DNA from: Alistipes sp.
Lineage (GTDB): Bacteria; Bacteroidota; Bacteroidia; Bacteroidales; Rikenellaceae
Direction: 5' to 3'
DNA: 9,999 nt
Assembly (NCBI GenBank): GCA_029065825.1
Contig: JAIEHQ010000022.1
Coordinates: forward strand, 1 to 9,999
The notes below the pieces were generated by a model. It did no database searches, was not told the origin of the DNA, and saw only the letters and a list, made by a program, of their open reading frames with translations. Below are positions 1 through 6,427 of the stretch, one piece after another (positions within the stretch are counted from its first letter, which is position 1; each line of letters begins with the position of its first letter). The position numbers and the translations under genes were made by a program.

Positions 1-1
1 C

Positions 2-16
2 AAGGAGAACTATTAG
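2..16 (+). CDS. C-terminal end of an upstream gene (partial)
   Basis: Reading from base 2 gives Lys-Glu-Asn-Tyr and then a TAG stop at 14-16. A strong terminator hairpin starts about 30 bases later, which is the usual place for the end of a transcript. The other two forward frames run open through the hairpin, so the frame choice rests on context alone. Nothing can be said about the product. Confidence 0.35.
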   Translation, partial: KENY

Positions 17-44
17 ATGCCGGAGGCCGGAGACCCCGGCAACC

Positions 45-77
45 GGAGGCGGCGGCTTTGCAGGAGCCGCCGCCTTC
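45..77 (+). terminator. GC-rich hairpin terminator of the upstream gene
   Basis: A perfect 10-base-pair stem, GGCGGCGGCT (48-57) with AGCCGCCGCC (65-74), closes a 7-base loop. It can be extended by an A-T pair, a G-T wobble and a G-C pair to 45-77. A short T-rich stretch (TGTTTTG) follows. This fits an intrinsic terminator placed between an upstream gene and the promoter at 104-135. A smaller GCCGG/CCGGC inverted repeat (26-40) sits just before it. Confidence 0.8.
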
Positions 78-103
78 TGTTTTGCAACAAATAGACGCGG
101 ATT

Positions 104-135
104 ATTGTATGCGACCGAATTAAGACGTATTTTTG
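104..135 (+). promoter_or_regulatory. Bacteroidota-type promoter of the prenyltransferase gene
   Basis: TATTTTTG at 128-135 matches the Bacteroidota -7 consensus TAnnTTTG. ATTG at 104-107 lies 20 bases upstream and fits the -33 TTG-type element at normal spacing. Transcription would begin near 142, about 14 bases before the ATG at 156 and downstream of the TTG codon at 105. The promoter therefore decides the start codon of the next gene. It lies after the upstream terminator, so this is an independent transcription unit. Confidence 0.65.
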
Positions 136-155
136 CTTCCCCAAAGAAGAGAATC

Positions 156-1022
156 ATGAAAATCCGCAGCTATTTCGAACTCGTCAAGTTCTCCCACACG
201 ATTTTCGCCATGCCGTTCGCCATGATCGGCTTCGTCTATGCCCTGCGCACGCAGGGATTCGCCACTGAGCGCAGCTGGGGCGTGCTGTTGCTCCAGGTGG
301 TGCTCTGCATGGTCTTCGCCCGCAACGCCGCGATGGGTTTCAACCGCTGGGCCGACCGGCGCATCGATGCGGCCAATCCGCGCACGGCCGGTCGCGAAAT
401 TCCCGCAGGAAAGATTTCGGCCCGGGCCGCCCTGCTCTTCGTCGTCATCAACGCCCTGTTCTTCGTGGCGACGGCCGCGACGATCAATCCGCTCACGGGG
501 GCGCTTTCTCCCGTCGCTCTCTTCGTGGTGCTCTTCTACAGCTACTGCAAGCGCTTCACGGCGCTGGCCCATCTGGTCCTCGGACTGGGGCTGGGCATCG
601 CGCCCGTCGGCGCCTATCTGGCTGTCACGGGGACGTTCGCCTGGCCTCCCTGCATCCTCACGCTGCTCGTCGCCACCTGGTGCGGCGGATTCGACATCAT
701 CTACGCGCTGCAGGACGCGGCGTTCGACCGCCAGTACGGGCTGCACTCCGTTCCGGCCCGCTTTTCGGCCCGGAACGCCCTTGCCATCAGCGCCCTGCTC
801 CACCTGGTCAGCATCGCGGCCCTGCTGTGGTTCGGCAGCTACTGCCCGCAGAATGTCTGGCTGTGGGCCGGTCAGGGTGCGTTCGTTCTGATCCTTCTGC
901 TGGAGCACCTGCTGGTAACGCCTACCCGCCAGCGCAATATCGGCATCGCCTTCGGTACGCTCAACGGGCTGGCCAGCTCCCTGCTGGCCGTTTTCATCAT
1001 TACGGCGCTGCTCGCGGGATGA
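156..1022 (+). CDS. UbiA-family polyprenyltransferase (MqnP / 'UbiA-other' type)
   Basis: This is an integral membrane aromatic prenyltransferase of 288 residues, the usual UbiA length. It would join a polyprenyl diphosphate to an aromatic acceptor in the inner membrane during quinone synthesis. Two Asp-rich motifs are visible. The first is N63-R64-x-x-D67-R-x-x-D71 followed by NPRT at 74-77 and REIPAG. The second is ALQD187xxFD191RQYGLHSVP. They bind Mg-diphosphate in this family. Many hydrophobic segments fit the usual bundle of eight or nine helices. The NRxxD form of motif 1, with NPRTxxREIP, resembles the UbiA-like branch linked to futalosine-route menaquinone synthesis (MqnP) more than MenA or proteobacterial UbiA; the exact acceptor is inferred. 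I chose ATG 156 because the family start MKIRSYFELVKFSHTIF begins there and the promoter lies just upstream. An in-frame TTG at 105 would add 17 unrelated residues. Confidence 0.85.
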   Translation: MKIRSYFELVKFSHTIFAMPFAMIGFVYALRTQGFATERSWGVLLLQVVLCMVFARNAAMGFNRWADRRIDAANPRTAGREIPAGKISARAALLFVVINALFFVATAATINPLTGALSPVALFVVLFYSYCKRFTALAHLVLGLGLGIAPVGAYLAVTGTFAWPPCILTLLVATWCGGFDIIYALQDAAFDRQYGLHSVPARFSARNALAISALLHLVSIAALLWFGSYCPQNVWLWAGQGAFVLILLLEHLLVTPTRQRNIGIAFGTLNGLASSLLAVFIITALLAG

Positions 1023-1030
1023 AATCCGAA

Positions 1031-1048
1031 TAATTTTGCCTATCTTTG
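1031..1048 (+). promoter_or_regulatory. Possible promoter for the pheT cluster: two overlapping-scale -7 boxes
   Basis: TAATTTTG (1031-1038) and TATCTTTG (1041-1048) both match the Bacteroidota -7 consensus TAnnTTTG and lie ten bases apart in the 76-base gap before pheT. Transcription from the second would begin near 1055, giving a leader of about 45 bases. No clear -33 TTTG is seen at the right distance for either box, so the call rests on the -7 boxes alone. I see no terminator between the prenyltransferase gene and pheT, so read-through is also possible. Confidence 0.5.
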
Positions 1049-1098
1049 ACTCCCTGATAGGATACAGCATACGACGATAACAAAAAACGCTACATATC

Positions 1099-3582
1099 AT
1101 GAACATTTCCTACAACTGGCTCAAACGCTACCTCAAGGCGGACATTACTCCGGAAGAGACCGCCACCATTCTGACCGACATAGGTCTGGAGGTCGAAAGT
1201 TTCGAAAAGACAGAAAGCATACGCGGCGGGCTGGCCGGCGTTGTGGTCGGCCGGGTCGAAACCTGTGTCGCCCATCCCGATTCGGACCACCTGAACATTA
1301 CGACCGTCGATGTCGGCGGTGCGGAGCCGCTGCAGATCGTCTGCGGAGCCGCCAACTGCCGTGCCGGGCTGAAGGTGCTCTGCGCCACTGTCGGCGCGGT
1401 CCTCTACCCCGACGGCGGCGAGGAGGAGTTCAAGATCAAGCGCAGCAAGATCCGGGGCGTAGAGTCGCTCGGCATGCTTTGCGCCGAGGATGAGCTGGGT
1501 ATCGGCTCCTCGCACGAAGGCATCATGGAGCTGCCGGAGGAAGCGCAGGTCGGTATGCCGGCCAAGGAGTACCTGAAGCTGGAGGACGACTACGTGATCG
1601 GTATCGGGCTGACCCCCAACCGCATCGACGCAGCATCGCACCTGGGTGTCGCCCGCGACCTGGCGGCCTACCTGAAGAGTCAGGGGCGTGCCGCCGAGCT
1701 GGTGCTGCCCGACGTGAGCGGCTTCGCCTCCGAAGCCGACCCGCAGCCGATTCGGGTTCGGGTCGAGAACACCGAGGCGGCCCCCCGCTATGCCGGAATC
1801 AGCGTCCGGGGCTGTAGGATCGCCCCCTCGCCCGAATGGATGCAGAACTGCCTGCGTGCGGTGGGCATCAACCCCAAGAACAATCTGGTGGACATTACCA
1901 ACTTCGTGCTCTTCGAACTGGGACAGCCGCTGCATGCTTTCGACGCTGCGAAGATCGACGGAGGGCAGATCGTGGTGCGCACCTGCGCGGAGGGCACTCC
2001 TTTCGTCACGCTGGACGGCGTGGAACGCCGCCTGACCGAGCACGATCTGATGATCTGTTCGGCCGAGAAGCCGATGTGTATCGCCGGCGTATTCGGCGGC
2101 CTGGATTCGGGCATCGGCGAGACTACCTGCGATGTATTCATCGAGAGCGCCTACTTCAATCCCGTCTGGGTGCGGAAAACGGCCAAACGCTTCGGACTCA
2201 ACACCGACGCTTCGTTCCGCTACGAGCGGGGAATCGATCCCAACCTGCAGGTATATGCCCTCAAGCGGGCCGCCCTGCTCATGCAGGAGCTGGCGGGAGG
2301 ACGTATCTGCGGCGAAGTGACGGACATATATCCCGTCCCCGTCGAGGATTTCCGGTTCGAGATCGACCTCGACCGCATCAACCGGCTCATCGGCGTGGAG
2401 CTGCCGCATGAGACGGTGCGCCGCATCCTCGAAGCGCTCGAAGTGAAGATCTGCGCGGAAAACGGCTCCGTATGGAGCGTGGCGGTGCCGCCCTATCGGG
2501 TCGATGTAACCCGGGAAGCGGACCTGGCCGAGGAGATCCTGCGCATCTACGGCTACAACAACGTCCCCGTCCCGACCCATGTCAATTCGACGCTCTCCTA
2601 TGTTCCCAAGCCCGACAAGAACCGGCTCGCGAACCTCGCGGCCGACTTCCTGACCGACAACGGGTTCACGGAGATCATGTCCAACTCGCTGACCAAATCG
2701 ACCTACTACGATCAATGCGAGGCATACAAGGCGGAGCGGTGCGTGAAGATTCTCAACCCGCTCAGCTCCGATCTGAACGTGCTGCGCCAGACGCTGCTGT
2801 TCCACACGCTCGAAGCCGTGCAGCTCAATATAAACCACCGCAACGGCGATCTGAAACTCTACGAACTGGGCAACTGTTACTTCTACGATGCCGAAGCCGC
2901 CGTTGCTGCGGAAGGAGGCGACGCACTGAAGCCCTATACCGAACAGTACCGTCTGGCCATCGCCGTGACGGGTGCCGAGAGCGCCCCTTCGTGGAACCGG
3001 AAGGCGGGAGCCTCCTCCTTCTTCACGCTGCGGGCGATCGCCGAGAAGCTGCTGCGCCGCTTCGGCATCGACATTTACACCCTCGCGGCGGAGAGCCTGC
3101 GCAACGATCTGTTCGGCGACGGGCTGAGCCTCTCGCTGCCCGGAGCCAAAGGCAAGGAGCTGCTGCAGATCGGTTCGGTCGCGCCGAAGCTGCTCCGCAG
3201 GTTCGACATCAAGCAGGAGGTCTTCTTCCTGGAGATGGACTTCGACGCACTGATCAAATCGACCCGCAAGCAGAAGATCGCCGTGCGCGAACTTTCGCGC
3301 TTCCCCGAGGTGCGGCGCGATCTGGCGCTGCTGATCGACCGCGAGGTCGCTTTCTCGACCCTGCGCGATATCGCTTTCGCCACCGAGCGCAAGCTGCTCA
3401 AGAGCGTGTCGCTGTTCGATGTCTATGAAGGCGACAAGCTGCCGGAGGGCAAGAAGTCCTATGCGCTGAGCTTCGTGCTGGAGGACAAGAACCAAACGCT
3501 CAACGACAAGACCATCGAGCGCGTCATGGCCAACCTGACCGCGCAGTTCGAACGCAAGGCGGGTGCCCAGGTGCGTGCATAA
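1099..3582 (+). CDS. pheT: Phenylalanine--tRNA ligase beta subunit
   Basis: PheT is the beta subunit of the cytosolic alpha2-beta2 phenylalanyl-tRNA synthetase. It binds tRNA-Phe and edits mischarged Tyr-tRNA, while the alpha subunit (PheS, not in this window) forms Phe-tRNA. The 827 residues are close to the usual Bacteroidota length and a little longer than the E. coli protein. The order of parts is standard: N-terminal MNISYNWLKRYL; an OB-fold tRNA-binding domain at about 42-155; TPNRIDAASHLGVARDLAA at about 172-190; the B3/B4 editing domain at about 210-385, ending near ERGIDP; the B5 domain at about 410-480; a catalytic-like core to about 720; and the C-terminal ferredoxin-fold anticodon-binding domain from about 732 (FPEVRRDLALLID) to the end. 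ATG 1099 is the conserved family start. The gene heads a tight cluster with mazG 23 bases downstream. No truncation or frameshift is seen. Confidence 0.98.
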   Translation: MNISYNWLKRYLKADITPEETATILTDIGLEVESFEKTESIRGGLAGVVVGRVETCVAHPDSDHLNITTVDVGGAEPLQIVCGAANCRAGLKVLCATVGAVLYPDGGEEEFKIKRSKIRGVESLGMLCAEDELGIGSSHEGIMELPEEAQVGMPAKEYLKLEDDYVIGIGLTPNRIDAASHLGVARDLAAYLKSQGRAAELVLPDVSGFASEADPQPIRVRVENTEAAPRYAGISVRGCRIAPSPEWMQNCLRAVGINPKNNLVDITNFVLFELGQPLHAFDAAKIDGGQIVVRTCAEGTPFVTLDGVERRLTEHDLMICSAEKPMCIAGVFGGLDSGIGETTCDVFIESAYFNPVWVRKTAKRFGLNTDASFRYERGIDPNLQVYALKRAALLMQELAGGRICGEVTDIYPVPVEDFRFEIDLDRINRLIGVELPHETVRRILEALEVKICAENGSVWSVAVPPYRVDVTREADLAEEILRIYGYNNVPVPTHVNSTLSYVPKPDKNRLANLAADFLTDNGFTEIMSNSLTKSTYYDQCEAYKAERCVKILNPLSSDLNVLRQTLLFHTLEAVQLNINHRNGDLKLYELGNCYFYDAEAAVAAEGGDALKPYTEQYRLAIAVTGAESAPSWNRKAGASSFFTLRAIAEKLLRRFGIDIYTLAAESLRNDLFGDGLSLSLPGAKGKELLQIGSVAPKLLRRFDIKQEVFFLEMDFDALIKSTRKQKIAVRELSRFPEVRRDLALLIDREVAFSTLRDIAFATERKLLKSVSLFDVYEGDKLPEGKKSYALSFVLEDKNQTLNDKTIERVMANLTAQFERKAGAQVRA

Positions 3583-3596
3583 AGAACATAAAGAAT

Positions 3597-3602
3597 GAGG
3601 AG
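3597..3602 (+). promoter_or_regulatory. Shine-Dalgarno-like site of mazG
   Basis: GAGGAG lies three bases before the ATG at 3606; its GAGG core is five bases away. It falls in the 23-base gap after the pheT stop. This is the clearest ribosome binding site in the window. The other genes here mostly lack one, which is common in Bacteroidota. Confidence 0.5.
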
Positions 3603-3605
3603 TAT

Positions 3606-4409
3606 ATGAAACGGAACAGTTTGGAGGCGACCGAACGGCTGCTCGGGATCCTCGATACGCTGCGCGAGCAGTGCCCCTGGGACCGGAAACAGACCTTTGA
3701 GACGCTGCGCAGCAACACCATCGAGGAGACCTACGAGCTGGCCGATGCCATTCTCAACGGCGATCTGGAGGGAATCCGCGAGGAGGCGGGCGATCTGCTG
3801 CTGCACGTGGTCTTCTATGCCAAGCTGGGAGCCGAGGCGGGAGCATTCGACTACGCCGACGTGGTGGAGGCGCTATGCGACAAGTTGGTCTATCGCCATC
3901 CCCATATTTACGGCGACGTGCACGCCTCGACCCCCGAGGAGGTCAAGGCCAACTGGGAGGCGCTCAAGCTGCGCAAGAAAAACCGCCGCAGCGGAACGCT
4001 CGGCGGTGTGCCGGTAAGCCTGCCTGCACTGGTCAAAGCGTTTCGCATCAGCGAGAAAGCGGCATCGACGGGATTCGACTGGGAGAAAAAGGAGGATGTC
4101 TGGGCCAAAGTGAAGGAGGAGACCGCAGAGGTTGAAACGGAGATGGCTTCCGGCAATAAGGAGGCGCTCGAAGAGGAGTTCGGCGACCTGCTCTTCGCGT
4201 TGGTCAATGCCTGCCGGCTCTACGGAGTCGATCCCGAAACGGCGCTCGAACGCACCAACCGCAAATTCATCCGCCGCTTCGGCTGTATGGAGCGGGAGGC
4301 CGAACGCCGGGGCCACGCCCTGCACGAACTCTCGCCGGAGCGCATGGAGGAGTTGTGGCAGCAGGCCAAGGCAGAAGAGAGGCAGAATGCAAAAAATGAT
4401 TTGAAATGA
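3606..4409 (+). CDS. mazG: Nucleoside triphosphate pyrophosphohydrolase MazG
   Basis: MazG hydrolyses nucleoside triphosphates to monophosphate and pyrophosphate in the cytosol, which cleans the pool of non-standard nucleotides and in E. coli also affects ppGpp level. The 267 residues match the E. coli-type two-domain protein. Both all-alpha MazG repeats keep the metal-binding EExxE...ExxD pattern: E40-E41-x-x-E44 with E60-x-x-D63 in the first, and E171-E172-x-x-E175 with E191-x-x-D194 in the second. The signature CPWDRKQTFETLRSNTIEE (23-41) and the linker LPALVKAFRISEKAASTGFDW (about 139-159) are typical. The start is supported by GAGGAG just upstream and by family alignment. The stop overlaps the next start (ATGA), so translation of the downstream protease is probably coupled to mazG. 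Confidence 0.96.
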   Translation: MKRNSLEATERLLGILDTLREQCPWDRKQTFETLRSNTIEETYELADAILNGDLEGIREEAGDLLLHVVFYAKLGAEAGAFDYADVVEALCDKLVYRHPHIYGDVHASTPEEVKANWEALKLRKKNRRSGTLGGVPVSLPALVKAFRISEKAASTGFDWEKKEDVWAKVKEETAEVETEMASGNKEALEEEFGDLLFALVNACRLYGVDPETALERTNRKFIRRFGCMEREAERRGHALHELSPERMEELWQQAKAEERQNAKNDLK

Positions 4410-5623
4410 GGCTGTCGATCGTGAGTGCGGCAGTTGCGTGCGTCCTGCTGACTGCTTGCGGCGGGGCGGAGCGCCCTGCCGCCGGGACTTCCTCCGTCTC
4501 CGAACCGCTGCCCCCGGGGGCGATAGCTTTCGATTACGATTCCCACCTCTATTTCGATGCGCTGGTGGCCGATTCGCTTCCGGCACGACTCGTTTTCGAT
4601 ACGGGGGCCGTCCAGCTTTCACTCGACTCGCTCTGGTTCGAACGGCATGCCGGCGCGTTCGACGGAATGCGGATCGGATGTGCCGTCATGCGAGGGGCCG
4701 GACAGCAGGCCGAAGTCGCACGCATGCTGCTCGATTCGCTCGCTTTCGGCATCGATACGCTGCGGTGGCAGAGTTCCATGCCGGTAATTCACGACCTGAA
4801 GAAGATCCTGGGACGCAAAATCGACGGCATCTTCGGACAGCAGTTTCTCGACGGTCGGTGCGTCGCCTTCGACTATCGCCGCGGATCGATGCGTGCCGTT
4901 TCGCCCGATACGCTTGCGGCGGCGGGTTACCGGCGCATTCCGGCGCGCAAGGAGGGCTGCCGCATCTATTTTCCGATGCGAATCCGCTTCGATGCCGGGC
5001 ATACGGTGGAGGGCGATTTCCTGCTCGATACGGGCTGCGGACTCGCTGCGATCGTCGCTACGGCGGCGGCCGACAAGGCCGGGCTGGAGCTAATGGAGGG
5101 GATGAAGCTCCCCTACGAGACCGCGTCGGGCGGTGTCGGCGGCCGGGCGGAATCGTACGTGTGCCGGGCGGCGGAGGTGGCGCTCGGGGAATATACGCTC
5201 CGCGATGTCGTGGTGGAGGTCTCGCGCAACGGTACGGGATTTCTGGCCAGTAAGGAGGCGGATTGCGGAATCGTGGGCAACGGCATACTGGAACGGTTCG
5301 ATTTCGCGGTGGATTTCCGCGCGGAGACGGCGGCACTGTGGGTGCGGCCTGCAGAGAGGTTCGCCGAACCGTTTGCGCTCCGTTCTCCGGGGTTCGTGAT
5401 GATCGACCGGACGGATGTCGGCGAAGGGTACGTCGTGACGGGACTCTACGCCGGATGCGCACCCGCGGGGCTGGCTGCGGGCGACGAGGTCTTCGAGTGG
5501 GACGGCCAGCCGATCGGCTCGCTGCCCGATTCGGCGATCTGCCGGCCGGGGCATCACCGCTTCCTGGCGCGACGCGGAGAACTCGTTACGGAATACGAAA
5601 CCAACTACAAAGAAATACTGTAA
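4406..5623 (+). CDS. Lipoprotein aspartyl protease family protein with C-terminal PDZ-like domain
   Basis: This is a predicted envelope protease of 405 residues. A lipoprotein signal is clear: a short N-terminus with R2, a hydrophobic stretch and the lipobox L15-T-A-C18, so Cys18 should carry the lipid. The residues after it (GGAERP) lack the acidic or lysine-acidic surface-export signal of Bacteroidota lipoproteins, so a periplasm-facing anchor is my inference. There are two retropepsin/pepsin-like halves: VFD65TG67A with GIFG at 141-144, and LLD208TG210C with GIVG at 288-291. One chain thus carries both catalytic aspartates, and each half has the hydrophobic-Gly motif that follows in this fold. 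Residues about 335-390 (GYVVTGLYAGCAPAGLAAGDEVFEWDG) look like a PDZ domain. The substrate is unknown. Its start overlaps the mazG stop by four bases, and the next gene begins four bases after its stop. Proteins of this architecture are common and mostly uncharacterised in Bacteroidota. Confidence 0.85.
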   Translation: MRLSIVSAAVACVLLTACGGAERPAAGTSSVSEPLPPGAIAFDYDSHLYFDALVADSLPARLVFDTGAVQLSLDSLWFERHAGAFDGMRIGCAVMRGAGQQAEVARMLLDSLAFGIDTLRWQSSMPVIHDLKKILGRKIDGIFGQQFLDGRCVAFDYRRGSMRAVSPDTLAAAGYRRIPARKEGCRIYFPMRIRFDAGHTVEGDFLLDTGCGLAAIVATAAADKAGLELMEGMKLPYETASGGVGGRAESYVCRAAEVALGEYTLRDVVVEVSRNGTGFLASKEADCGIVGNGILERFDFAVDFRAETAALWVRPAERFAEPFALRSPGFVMIDRTDVGEGYVVTGLYAGCAPAGLAAGDEVFEWDGQPIGSLPDSAICRPGHHRFLARRGELVTEYETNYKEIL

Positions 5624-5627
5624 AGCA

Positions 5628-6164
5628 ATGGCAATTATCCGCAAAGTGCGGGGGCATCTCCCGCAAGTGGGCGAAAACACTTTTTTGGCCGAAACGGCCG
5701 TTCTGCTGGGCGACGTGACCGTCGGTCGCGACTGCTCGATCTGGTACAACGCCGTGCTGCGCGGCGATGTGAACCAGATCACGATCGGCGACCGGACCAA
5801 CATTCAGGACGGCGTGGTCATCCACACCCTCTACGACGGATCGAAGCATCCCTCGCAGACCCACATAGGCAGCGACGTGTCGGTGGGACACAACGCCGTG
5901 ATTCACGGAGCGATAATCGAAGACAACTGCCTCATAGGCATGGGGGCGACCATTCTGGATAACGCCGTGGTGGCCTCGGGCTGCATCATCGCGGCCAACG
6001 CGCTGGTGCTCTCGAACAGCCGGCTGGAGCCTAATTCGGTCTATGCGGGCATTCCGGCCAAAAAGGTCAAGGAGGTAACGCCCGAACAACGGGAGGAGAT
6101 CGTGCGCCGCACGGCCCGCGACTACCAGCTCTACGCCTCGTGGTTCATGGAGGAGGAGCGATAG
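5628..6164 (+). CDS. Gamma carbonic anhydrase family protein (left-handed beta-helix, YrdA-like)
   Basis: This is a 178-residue hexapeptide-repeat protein expected to form a trimer of left-handed beta-helices with metal at the subunit interfaces. The three zinc ligands are present: H66 (VIH), H88 and H93 (VGHNAVIHG), with the 5-residue spacing found in Methanosarcina Cam. R45, D47, Q60 and D61 match other conserved active-site residues of that family. The position of the Cam proton-shuttle Glu62 is V48 (RGDVN), and the acidic loop is short, as in E. coli YrdA and related proteins whose carbonic anhydrase activity is weak or unproven. CO2 hydration is therefore possible but not certain. The helix ends near GIPAKKVKEV (141-150), followed by a C-terminal alpha-helix. 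ATG 5628 lies four bases after the protease stop without a clear ribosome binding site, so coupled translation is likely. It is the last gene of the pheT cluster. Confidence 0.93.
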   Translation: MAIIRKVRGHLPQVGENTFLAETAVLLGDVTVGRDCSIWYNAVLRGDVNQITIGDRTNIQDGVVIHTLYDGSKHPSQTHIGSDVSVGHNAVIHGAIIEDNCLIGMGATILDNAVVASGCIIAANALVLSNSRLEPNSVYAGIPAKKVKEVTPEQREEIVRRTARDYQLYASWFMEEER

Positions 6165-6183
6165 CCGCTCTCTTTGCCCGTCA

Positions 6184-6220
6184 GGCTTCCCGGTGTGCCG
6201 CCGCCGGACCCGAAGAAGCC
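6184..6220 (+). other. Inverted repeat 20 bases after the gamma-CA gene
   Basis: GGCTTC (6184-6189) pairs with GAAGCC (6215-6220). Directly inside it, CCGG (6190-6193) pairs with CCGG (6204-6207), leaving a 7-base bulge on the 3' side. It may be part of the 3' end of the pheT-cluster transcript. There is no T-tract, so termination here would not be the simple intrinsic type. Confidence 0.4.
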
Positions 6221-6230
6221 TCTCCCCTGC

Positions 6231-6282
6231 GGAAAATGCGAAGCGCCTCCCTGATAAAACGGGAACGGCCTCCGCATTTTCC
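6231..6282 (+). other. Long imperfect hairpin with a perfect 10-bp base
   Basis: GGAAAATGCG (6231-6240) is the exact reverse complement of CGCATTTTCC (6273-6282). The interior continues with partial pairing up to CCC (6249-6251) and GGG (6261-6263) around a loop TGATAAAAC. The fold is long and nearly symmetric. It could serve as a transcript-end structure on either strand or be a copy of a small dispersed palindromic element. There is no T-tract after it. Confidence 0.5.
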
Positions 6283-6291
6283 CGCGAAATG

Positions 6292-6390
6292 GGGATTCCG
6301 CAATCCCGGAATAAACCGGATCTTTGGTCCCCGAACGGATAACGATGCCTGCCGCCGGATATTCCGGAAAATAAACCGGCGCATCTGTCC
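6292..6390 (+). repeat. Degenerate direct repeat, units about 60 bases apart
   Basis: AATAAACCGG occurs exactly at 6310-6319 and again at 6370-6379. GTCC occurs at 6327-6330 and 6387-6390, keeping the same 60-base offset. ATTCCG precedes each copy (6295-6300 and 6361-6366). The first unit also contains a perfect hairpin, GGGATT (6292-6297) with AATCCC (6302-6307). This looks like an old tandem duplication or a pair of binding sites. With only one exact 10-base match the case is moderate. Confidence 0.4.
6319..6326 (+). promoter_or_regulatory. Weak -7-like box upstream of the outer membrane protein gene
   Basis: GATCTTTG differs from the Bacteroidota -7 consensus TAnnTTTG only at the first base. 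No -33 TTTG is visible at the expected distance. If used, transcription would begin near 6333 and give a leader of about 135 bases that carries the possible branched fold at 6347-6427. A similar one-mismatch box, TCTCTTTG, lies at 6169-6176. Confidence 0.25.
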
Positions 6391-6427
6391 GTTGAAAACT
6401 ATGGACGGCATTCCCTCGGAGGCAGGC
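6347..6427 (+). promoter_or_regulatory. Possible branched leader RNA before the outer membrane protein gene
   Basis: GCCTGCC (6347-6353) is the exact complement of GGCAGGC (6421-6427). Between them lie two further hairpins: CCGGA/TCCGG (6355-6359 with 6363-6367, loop TAT) and CTGTCCGT/ATGGACGG (6385-6392 with 6401-6408, two G-U pairs, 8-base loop). Together they can fold into a three-way junction ending 40 bases before the start codon. I recognise no known riboswitch consensus. In GC-rich DNA such pairings also arise by chance. Confidence 0.3.

Noticed and set aside
105..155. TTG start giving a 305-residue prenyltransferase
   Set aside because: The TTG lies within the probable -33 element and upstream of the predicted transcription start. 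The extra 17 residues do not resemble the family, whose conserved start is at ATG 156.
120..1106. Open antisense frame of 328 codons over the prenyltransferase gene
   Set aside because: It is the in-register shadow of a clear membrane enzyme; the product would be Arg/Glu/Gly-rich with no domain character.
1090..3495. Open antisense frame of 801 codons over pheT
   Set aside because: It is also in register with pheT and has the same codon-avoidance origin. pheT is unmistakable on the plus strand.
6231..6282. Calling the long hairpin a normal intrinsic terminator of the pheT cluster
   Set aside because: No T-tract follows on the plus strand and it lies 67 bases after the last stop, unlike the two clear terminators in the window. 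I kept it as an unassigned structure.
6181..6411. 76-codon minus-strand frame in the same gap
   Set aside because: Arg-rich, low-complexity product, no promoter or ribosome binding site seen, and it overlaps the inverted repeats.
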